DNA of 36,039 nucleotides, from contig JAJFUR010000078.1 of NCBI GenBank assembly GCA_021372335.1, forward strand, positions 1 through 36,039. The letters run 5' to 3'. Made by a program: the position numbers and the translations under genes. The stretch's first letter is position 1, and every line of letters starts with the position of its first letter. Source of the stretch: Methanobacteriota archaeon (GTDB lineage Archaea > Thermoplasmatota > Thermoplasmata > Methanomassiliicoccales > UBA472). Shown piece after piece: positions 30,254-36,039 of this stretch. A model generated the notes under the pieces. That model did not search any database and had not been told where the DNA came from. It saw only the letters and a program-made list of their open reading frames with translations.

Positions 30254-31153
30254 TTGAGGAAGTTGGGGAGCTGGTTCATGCCATACCTGATGGGCCTCCT
30301 CGTGGCCTTCGAGGGGGTGGCCCTCATCGTTCTGGCCCGTAGGGTGGAGCTCGTGGACGTAATGGTCATGGACCGCACCATCGTGATGGTGCTCGGCCTG
30401 GCCCTCTTCATTCTAGGGATGGTCCTCTTCGTCCCGCTCTTCCCGCAGCTCCAAAGGGCCGGGGAACGCCTGATGTGGAGGTTGCAGGTGGGGGCTGCGG
30501 TGACCATCATCGCCATCTCCCTTCTGTTCCTGGCGATGGCCGCGCCCATCATCATCGAGGGCGTCGGCTCCATAGGCAAGAGGTATGCTGTGCTCGCCAC
30601 CGCGCAGCTGTTCTTCCTGGGCATTACCGCCCTGGTCTTCCTGTTCTATGAGGCGGCCCAGGACCGCCGCAAGGCCTGGCTGGAATGGGTCGGCATCTTG
30701 GCCTCCTGCCTCGTGATGACGGAGGGGGTCGTCATCTTCGGCCTCCGGGGGGACCTGAACATCCATGGACAATTGGAGGCGGGCCCGGCCTTCATGACGG
30801 TCATCGGCATCGCGCTGGTCGCCCTCGGGGTCATAGAGGTCGTGGTCTTCAACCGGCGCCGGGAGGGGACGGAGAGGGCGATCGAGCTCCTGGACTGGAG
30901 CGGGGTGGCGGTCAGCGTCGTCATTGGCGCCCTGGGCCTATTCGCCCTGACCTTGGTCACGTCCATGACCCTCGACGGCGTCATCTACGATTACTACTGG
31001 CTGTTGGCGGCCGGCCTCGTCCCTGGGCTGCTCGGCCCCCTGCTGGACTACACGCAGACGATGGTCTCCGACCGGGAGGGGCCGACCATGGACGTGGGGC
31101 TGGTCACCACGATAGGGTTGCTCATCGCCATCCCGATCGCGCTCCTCCTTTGA
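30254..31153 (+). CDS. Multi-spanning membrane protein of unknown function (about nine helices)
   Basis: A 299-residue membrane protein with nine hydrophobic segments spaced through its length and short charged loops such as RRVELVDVMVMDR and NRRREGTERAIE. No signature of a known transporter family is evident. TTG at 30254 is taken as start because GAGG lies about eight bases upstream; an in-frame ATG at 30278 is the alternative. Its TGA is one base from the convergent proS stop. Confidence 0.72.
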   Translation: MRKLGSWFMPYLMGLLVAFEGVALIVLARRVELVDVMVMDRTIVMVLGLALFILGMVLFVPLFPQLQRAGERLMWRLQVGAAVTIIAISLLFLAMAAPIIIEGVGSIGKRYAVLATAQLFFLGITALVFLFYEAAQDRRKAWLEWVGILASCLVMTEGVVIFGLRGDLNIHGQLEAGPAFMTVIGIALVALGVIEVVVFNRRREGTERAIELLDWSGVAVSVVIGALGLFALTLVTSMTLDGVIYDYYWLLAAGLVPGLLGPLLDYTQTMVSDREGPTMDVGLVTTIGLLIAIPIALLL

Positions 31154-31154
31154 A

Positions 31155-32552
31155 TCACATGGAGCGGGCCGCGTACGCGGCCCTGTCCACTTCCCTTCCG
31201 CACACCACGCACCTGCCCCGGTACTCCTCCTTCAGATAGGGGGTGCCAAGCATCTTGAGGCCGGTGCGCTCCTCGAACCTGTGCCCGCATTCCTCCTCCC
31301 CGCACCAACCGAAGCGCACCACCTTCTCGGGGACCCTGTCCAAGGAATCGAGGTCCTGGATCGCGGCGCCGGAGGCGGTAGCCGCCCTCGCGCGCATATC
31401 CACGGCGATGGCCCGCAGGACCTCGTGGACCTGGGGCACGATAGCGGAGCGGTCCAGGGCGCCCTTCCCGCCCGTGTCCCTCCGGGCATAGGCGACCTTC
31501 CCGCCCTCGATGTCCCGCATCCCCAGCTCGAGCCGAAGCGGGACGCCGCGGATCTCCCAGTTGTTGAACTTGCTGCCAGGGCGCTCGTCCCCGTCGTCCA
31601 GCTTGACCCGGAGCCCAGCGGCGGCGAGCTCCGCCCTCAGCCGCTGGCACTCCTCGGCCACCCGCTCCACGTTGCCCTTGGTCGGGATCGGGACTATGAC
31701 CACCTGGAACGGGGAGATGGCCGGAGGGAGCACGAGGCCCTTGTCGTCCCCGTGCACGGCGACCACGGCGCCGACCAGCCTCTCGGACATGCCGAAGGTG
31801 GTCTGATGCACGAACCTGTGCTCGCCCTTCTCGTCCTCATAGGTGATGTTGAACGGCCGGGAGAAGTTCTCGCGGTAATGATGGATGCTCCCGAGCTGCA
31901 GGCTGCGCCCGTCCGGAAGAAGGGTGTCGACGCCCACGGTGTAGTAGGCCCCCGGGAACTTGTCCCATTCGGTCCTGCGCAGCAGCAGGTACGGAAGGCA
32001 CAGGCGCTCCATCAGGTTCTCTAGGATGACGAAGTCCTCCTCCACCTGCCGCTGGGCGTCCGCCTCGTCCACATGGCAGGTGTGCGATTCAAAGAAATGG
32101 ATCTCACGCACCCGGATGAACGCCCGGGTCTGCTTGGTCTCGTAGCGGAAGGTGTTCACGATCTGATAGACCTTGAGCGGGAGGTCGGTGTGCGAGCGCA
32201 CCCATAGGGCGAAGATCGGGTACATGGCCGTCTCGCTGGTCGGCCTCAGGAGCAGGCGCACATCCAGCTCATTGAGGCCGGCGTGCGTCACCCAGTACAC
32301 CTCCGCGTCGAACCCCTTGATGTGCTCCTTCTCCTTCTTGAACTCCGTCTCCGGGATGAGCAGGGGGAAGCATACCTCCTCATGACCGGTGGCGTCGCAC
32401 TCCTCGCGGATGAAGGTGTCGATGAGGCGCATCAGCCTCCAGCCGTACGGCGTCCAGACGTTCATGCCCTTTATCGGGTAGCGCTTGTCGGTGAGGTTGG
32501 CCAGCTCCACGACCTCATTGTACCATTCACTGAAGTCCTCTTGCTTCCTCAT
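31155..32552 (-). CDS. proS: Prolyl-tRNA synthetase (archaeal/eukaryotic type)
   Basis: A 465-residue class II synthetase. Motif 2 lies in NTFRYETKQTRAFIRVREIHFFESH. LLRPTSETAMYPIFALWVRSHTDLPLK is the proline-site TSE loop, and motif 3 is around FGMSERLVGAVVAVHGDDKGLVLPP. The anticodon-binding domain starts near 280 (FQVVIVPIPTKG). The C-terminal zinc-binding domain of archaeal-type ProRS holds CGEEECGHRF and CVVCG. The bacterial editing domain is absent, as expected. The start is the ATG at 32552. A weak promoter may lie near 32600. Confidence 0.97.
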   Translation of the reverse strand: MRKQEDFSEWYNEVVELANLTDKRYPIKGMNVWTPYGWRLMRLIDTFIREECDATGHEEVCFPLLIPETEFKKEKEHIKGFDAEVYWVTHAGLNELDVRLLLRPTSETAMYPIFALWVRSHTDLPLKVYQIVNTFRYETKQTRAFIRVREIHFFESHTCHVDEADAQRQVEEDFVILENLMERLCLPYLLLRRTEWDKFPGAYYTVGVDTLLPDGRSLQLGSIHHYRENFSRPFNITYEDEKGEHRFVHQTTFGMSERLVGAVVAVHGDDKGLVLPPAISPFQVVIVPIPTKGNVERVAEECQRLRAELAAAGLRVKLDDGDERPGSKFNNWEIRGVPLRLELGMRDIEGGKVAYARRDTGGKGALDRSAIVPQVHEVLRAIAVDMRARAATASGAAIQDLDSLDRVPEKVVRFGWCGEEECGHRFEERTGLKMLGTPYLKEEYRGRCVVCGREVDRAAYAARSM

Positions 32553-32616
32553 GTCAGCACCCCTGGGTCCGGATCGAATCGGAATGGGCCGTTCCGCCTT
32601 AAGCCTTTGCCAGGCA

Positions 32617-33471
32617 TCATTCCTGTATTGCCCTGGCCACGACCGGCGCCACGGAGATCAGGGAGACCTCGCTCTCCAACGTATTGGCGCAGGCCAGCCT
32701 GTCCACGTGCTTCTTCAGGTTGTCCAGGGCGTTGCCGACGAAGAGCCCGTGGGTGCAGGCCGCCATGACGTTCCTGGCCCCCAGCCGCTTCAGCTCCTCG
32801 GTGGCCGCTATTATCGTTCCGCCGGTCGAGATGATGTCATCGACGATGAGCACCCTGCGGTCCTTGGCATCGATGTTCTTGGGCGTCATGTGCACATGCG
32901 TTCCGGAGAGCCGGGTCTTTATCATGTAGTCCCAATCCACGCCCAGCCTCTCGGCGGTCCATCCCGCCCGCTTCAGCGCCCCCTCGTCCGGTGCCAGCAC
33001 GAGGTCCACGCCATGTTCCTTGAAGAAGTCGCCGATGCAGGGGGCGGCGTGCACGTCCTTGACCTTGGCCTTGGTGAACCAGTCCATGATCTCCGGGTTG
33101 TGTATGTCCACGAGCACGACCCTGTCCGCGCTCATCTGGATATGCTCCACCATGACCTTTGCGGAGAGGGGCTCGCCCCTGTTGAAGCGCTCATCCTGCC
33201 TGGCATAGCCGAAGTAGGGGATGACGCAGGTGACCTTCTCCGCGCCCAGGCCCAGGGCGGCGTCCTGCAGGAGCAGGAGCTCCACGAGCTTGTCGTTGGG
33301 ATAGGAGTTCTGCACGATGACCACCTCCCCGTGGAGGGCGTCGCGGTCGATGCGGGCGTACGTCTCCCCGTCCGGAAAGGTCTTGGTGAGGGCCTGGACG
33401 TACTCGGCGTTCAGCTCTCTGGCGAGGTCCTTGGCAAGACCAGTGGAGGCGGAGCCACCTACGACTATCAT
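32617..33471 (-). CDS. prs: Ribose-phosphate pyrophosphokinase
   Basis: A 284-residue enzyme making PRPP from ribose 5-phosphate and ATP, the entry point for purine synthesis (purS-L-Q lies nearby), pyrimidine, His and other pathways. Motifs are FPDGETYARI, PYFGYARQDERF (ATP loop), LVDIHNPEI, and the PRPP loop VLIVDDIISTGGTI. The ATG at 33471 is chosen because GCTTATCTATC on the minus strand (33492-33502) is centred 26 nt upstream and the protein then begins MIVVGGSAS as in the family. An upstream in-frame start at 33513 would lie beyond that promoter. Confidence 0.96.
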   Translation of the reverse strand: MIVVGGSASTGLAKDLARELNAEYVQALTKTFPDGETYARIDRDALHGEVVIVQNSYPNDKLVELLLLQDAALGLGAEKVTCVIPYFGYARQDERFNRGEPLSAKVMVEHIQMSADRVVLVDIHNPEIMDWFTKAKVKDVHAAPCIGDFFKEHGVDLVLAPDEGALKRAGWTAERLGVDWDYMIKTRLSGTHVHMTPKNIDAKDRRVLIVDDIISTGGTIIAATEELKRLGARNVMAACTHGLFVGNALDNLKKHVDRLACANTLESEVSLISVAPVVARAIQE

Positions 33472-33491
33472 CGGGCGGAGATCAAGTTCCC

Positions 33492-33502
33492 GATAGATAA
33501 GC
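33492..33502 (-). promoter_or_regulatory. TATA box for prs (leaderless)
   Basis: GCTTATCTATC in minus orientation is centred 26 nt before the ATG at 33471. Confidence 0.6.
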
Positions 33503-33561
33503 GATTCTCCCAAGTCCGGCCTTCCAGGCGCGCCGACGTTGCGCCGAACCTCATCCCCAAC

Positions 33562-33571
33562 CTATTTATTG
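33562..33571 (+). promoter_or_regulatory. TATA box for herA (leaderless)
   Basis: CTATTTATTG is centred about 28 nt before the ATG at 33595. Confidence 0.6.
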
Positions 33572-33594
33572 GGAGGTCCCGATATCTAGCACGG

Positions 33595-35238
33595 ATGGGA
33601 ATGCAAACCAATTCTATTTCAGAGCCCAGCGGTAAGGCCGTCCTCCCTGAAGAGGAAATGCCCGCGGAGGAGGAGGTCCTGGAGGACGCGGTCGAGGAGG
33701 TCGACTCCCCGGACGTGGATGTGGCCCCCAGGGAGCGCAGGCCCTCCAAGCATGTTCTGGAGGATGAGAGGTATGGCCATTTGGACGGGGTGGGCATAAT
33801 CTACGGCAACGTGGGGGCGACCTCCTTCAACCTCAGGGTCCTGGGCGACCTGCAGAAGATGGACTACGTGCAGGTGATGCATCCGTCCCATGGCTGGGTG
33901 CTCGGGCAGGTAGCCGAGATGGAGCGCAAGACCGACCTCACCCTCGAGCGCGCGAAGCAGCTCAGCGAGGGCATGGACGTGAACATTGACGAAATCGTCA
34001 TCGCCAAGATATCCATCCTTGGCTACAGGGACGAACGGAACCTGCTCCAGGTCCCGCGCTCGCCCTTCAAGGCCGGAGGGATGGTCTATCACGCGAAGGA
34101 CGAGCTCATCAAGGAGGTCATCGGGCTGAAGGAGAACACCCCCACCGGGGCGTACCTGGGGAAGCTCTTCGGCTACGACATCAAGGTCGAGGTGGACATC
34201 AATGCCATGGTGCAGAAGCATGTGAGCATCCTGGCCAAGACCGGCGGGGGGAAGAGCTTCCTGTGCGGGGACCTGGTGGAGGAGCTCATGAAGTACGACG
34301 TCACCGTGCTGATCCTCGACCCGCACGGAGAGTACGGCTCGATGCGCGACCCCGGCCAGGTGATGCCCGGGAAGCGCGATTTCGGCGTGCAGCCCATGGG
34401 CTTCAAGGACAAGATAATCGAGTATGCCACGGACACGACCTTGAACAAGGACGCCAAGCCCCTCAAGTTCACCCTGGCGAACATCGATGCCCGGGACCTT
34501 CTGGCCCTCACGTCCATCAAGAACGGCAAGATCTATCTGAACGCCCTGCGCAAGGCCATCGACGGCCTGCGGGCGGTCAAGAAGGACTACGGGCTGAGGG
34601 AGATCATCGCCATGCTGGAATCCGACGAGGATACCAACAACCAGACGCTCATCGCCGAGCTGGCGTACCTGAACGATGTGAACATCTTCGCCCCGCAGGG
34701 CACCAAGATCGACGAGCTCATCTCCCAGGGGAAGACCACCATCATCAATCTGAAGGGCACGCCTCCAGACATCCAGGAGCTCATCGTCACCCGCCTGGCC
34801 ACCGCCATGTTCGAGCTCAGGAAGATGGGCAAGGTCCCCCCGATGATGATGATCGCCGAGGAGGCGCACAACTTCTGCCCGCAGCAGGGCGTCACCGCCT
34901 GCTCCAAGATATTCAGGACCATCGCTGCGGAGGGCCGCAAGTTCGGCCTCGGGCTGACGATCATCTCCCAGAGGGCGGCCAAGATCGACAAGAACGTCCT
35001 CTCCCAGTGCAACACCCAGATGATCCTCAAGGTCACCAACCCCAACGACCTGAAGGCCATCGTCGCCTCCGTCGAAGGGCTGCAGGAGGGCATGGACCAG
35101 GAGATCCAGCGCCTCCCGATCGGGGTGGCGGTGATCATGGGCGGGAACGTCCAAATGCCCCTGTTCGTGGAGGTCCGCCCCAGGCAGAGCAGGCACGGGG
35201 GAGAGAGCGTGGAGATCATCCCCTCCAAGAGGCTATGA
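33595..35238 (+). CDS. herA: HerA-type DNA translocase/ATPase (DUF87)
   Basis: A 547-residue hexameric ATPase of the HerA/FtsK superfamily. Residues 1-50 are acidic and low-complexity. Residues about 60-150 form the HAS-barrel, and the ATPase domain follows with Walker A AKTGGGKS (214-221), ILDPHGEYG (240-248), Walker B MMIAEEAHNF (418-427) and the sensor-like ISQR (457-460). HerA works with the NurA nuclease and Mre11-Rad50 in DNA end resection. Here none of those genes is adjacent; a DUF357 gene follows one base after the stop. The frame is open far upstream over proS and prs on the other strand, but the TATA box fixes the start at 33595. Confidence 0.92.
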   Translation: MGMQTNSISEPSGKAVLPEEEMPAEEEVLEDAVEEVDSPDVDVAPRERRPSKHVLEDERYGHLDGVGIIYGNVGATSFNLRVLGDLQKMDYVQVMHPSHGWVLGQVAEMERKTDLTLERAKQLSEGMDVNIDEIVIAKISILGYRDERNLLQVPRSPFKAGGMVYHAKDELIKEVIGLKENTPTGAYLGKLFGYDIKVEVDINAMVQKHVSILAKTGGGKSFLCGDLVEELMKYDVTVLILDPHGEYGSMRDPGQVMPGKRDFGVQPMGFKDKIIEYATDTTLNKDAKPLKFTLANIDARDLLALTSIKNGKIYLNALRKAIDGLRAVKKDYGLREIIAMLESDEDTNNQTLIAELAYLNDVNIFAPQGTKIDELISQGKTTIINLKGTPPDIQELIVTRLATAMFELRKMGKVPPMMMIAEEAHNFCPQQGVTACSKIFRTIAAEGRKFGLGLTIISQRAAKIDKNVLSQCNTQMILKVTNPNDLKAIVASVEGLQEGMDQEIQRLPIGVAVIMGGNVQMPLFVEVRPRQSRHGGESVEIIPSKRL

Positions 35239-35239
35239 G

Positions 35240-35533
35240 ATGAGGGATACGATCACGAAGGAGCATCTGGACCGGTACCTCGCGCTCACGAAGGCCGCCC
35301 TGGGCAAGCTGCGCATCTGCGCCCCTGAGCGATCCTTCAACCGGAGGCTCGCCGAGTCCTTCCTGGAGATGGCCCGGACGTACTTCTCGGACGCAGAGCA
35401 CTTCGCCGCCCAGGGCGATTACGTGAACGCCTTCGCCTCCGTGAACTATGCCCACGGCTGGCTCGACTGCGGCGCCCGGGTCGGCCTCTTCGACGTGGGC
35501 CAGGACGACCAGCTCTTCACTCTTTTTGAGTGA
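35240..35533 (+). CDS. DUF357 family protein
   Basis: A 97-residue, all-helical protein. EHLDRYLALTKAALGKLRI, a helix with MARTYFSDAEHFAAQGDYVNAFASVNYAHGWLDCGARVGLF, and the short tail are typical of the archaeal DUF357 family, whose helices resemble TPR or HEPN-like bundles. Its function is unknown. The ATG is one base after the herA stop, so the two are translationally coupled. Its TGA is followed by TCA, giving the same TGATCA seen at other gene ends here, although the next minus-strand gene ends 80 bases away. Confidence 0.85.
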   Translation: MRDTITKEHLDRYLALTKAALGKLRICAPERSFNRRLAESFLEMARTYFSDAEHFAAQGDYVNAFASVNYAHGWLDCGARVGLFDVGQDDQLFTLFE

Positions 35534-35613
35534 TCACCGGCGCCCCGTTCGGTCCGTCTCGCTCATTGAAAGGGAAGGGATACCCCGCGCCCCTTGCCAA
35601 GCGCTTTCCAGCG

Positions 35614-36039
35614 TCACAGCAGCCGGGGCCCTTTGAGGTCCACCGAGCAGCGATAGACATCACCGTACGCTGAGAGCGCCCCCGCGAGGAGGTCGAGGTC
35701 CGGCCCGGTGGCGAAGACGGAATTGCCGATCATGGCCTGGCTGGCCCAGCCCCATTTCTTTGCCTCCCAGACCGCCCTTCTGATCTCCGGCGTGGCCAGT
35801 CCGGAACCGTCCATGAACTCGCTCGACAGGCGGAAGAAGTTCTCCAACGTCGGCTCCTTCAAAAGCGAATCGACGCAGCGGGAACCGACGGAGTTGATCT
35901 TCTCCAGGGTCTCCTTCTTCGAGAGCATCTCGGCCGTGGGTATGGACGGGCCGACCACGGCCAATACGAGGTCCATGTGCCCGTTCATGCGGTCCACGGT
36001 GCCAATGGGCGGCAATCCCGGCTTCTTGCGTAGCTCGAT
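35614..36039 (-). CDS. Pantoate kinase, C-terminal part (5' end outside window)
   Basis: About 141 residues of the C-terminal half of an archaeal GHMP-family pantoate kinase, which phosphorylates pantoate on the archaeal route to CoA. The matching stretches are RKKPGLPPIGTVDRM, VVGPSIPTAEMLSKKETLEKIN, LLKEPTLENFFRLSSEFMDGSGL and WASQAMIGNSVFA. The frame is open to the window edge, so the ATP-binding N-terminal half lies beyond it; the internal TTG at 36015 is not a likely start. Phosphopantothenate synthetase often lies next to this gene in archaea, which cannot be checked here. Confidence 0.85.
   Translation of the reverse strand: MELRKKPGLPPIGTVDRMNGHMDLVLAVVGPSIPTAEMLSKKETLEKINSVGSRCVDSLLKEPTLENFFRLSSEFMDGSGLATPEIRRAVWEAKKWGWASQAMIGNSVFATGPDLDLLAGALSAYGDVYRCSVDLKGPRLL

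Noticed and set aside
32485-33594. Plus-strand frame extending herA upstream to 917 residues
   Set aside because: It is antisense to proS and prs, and a TATA box fits the ATG at 33595.
1-36039. CRISPR arrays, insertion sequences, tRNA or rRNA genes
   Set aside because: None seen: no direct-repeat arrays, no transposase-like ORFs, and no recognisable tRNA or rRNA segments in the few intergenic spaces.

Overview
The window is archaeal chromosome, most likely from a methanogenic Thermoplasmatota of the Methanomassiliicoccales type. The archaeal signs are ribosomal proteins L7Ae, S28e, L24e and S6e, initiation factors aIF5B and aIF2-gamma, two geranylgeranyl-reductase-family flavoproteins, a CTP-type riboflavin kinase, pantoate kinase and HerA. 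The methanogen sign is a methanogenesis-marker-8 (DUF2099) protein. The DNA is GC-rich and densely packed. AT-rich TATA boxes often sit about 25-30 nt upstream of the start codon, so many genes look leaderless. The genus-level placement is inference.

Layout. 1-4562: the tail of an unknown gene, two divergent GT2 glycosyltransferases, a cell-surface protein with signal peptide and C-terminal anchor, and a small membrane protein overlapping a double winged-helix regulator. 4563-6381: a long leader and then ilvN-ilvE; the leader holds a branched-chain-rich leaderless micro-ORF, a second Leu/Val-rich ORF and two competing hairpins. 6382-7022: a decayed rubrerythrin reading frame with an in-frame TAG. 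7023-10071: porGD-porA-porB (2-oxoacid:ferredoxin oxidoreductase). 10068-11518: a DUF1638 gene and a winged-helix regulator, divergent across a very palindromic operator-like region. 11951-15225: rpl7ae-rps28e-rpl24e-ndk and aIF5B. 15226-20479: a zinc-ribbon surface protein, an aldehyde dehydrogenase, then a seven-helix membrane protein with two geranylgeranyl-reductase-family genes (archaeal lipid or quinone saturation). 20681-22662: rps6e-aIF2gamma-PIN. 22663-24293: marker 8 and ribK, apparently divergent. 24294-27668: purS-purL-purQ on the minus strand. 27720-31153: MarC, TrmI and small membrane proteins. 31155-36039: proS, prs divergent from herA, DUF357, and the C-terminus of pantoate kinase cut by the window edge.

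Most of the window is housekeeping. The less expected parts are (i) the ilv leader, which has the layout of an attenuation-type control region but no terminator; (ii) the rubrerythrin relic; (iii) the nested palindromes in front of the 10766 regulator; (iv) tail-to-tail genes that abut through a shared TGATCA hexamer; and (v) a frame anomaly at the junction of the 17580 membrane protein and the 18244 reductase. I saw no CRISPR array, insertion sequence, tRNA or rRNA.
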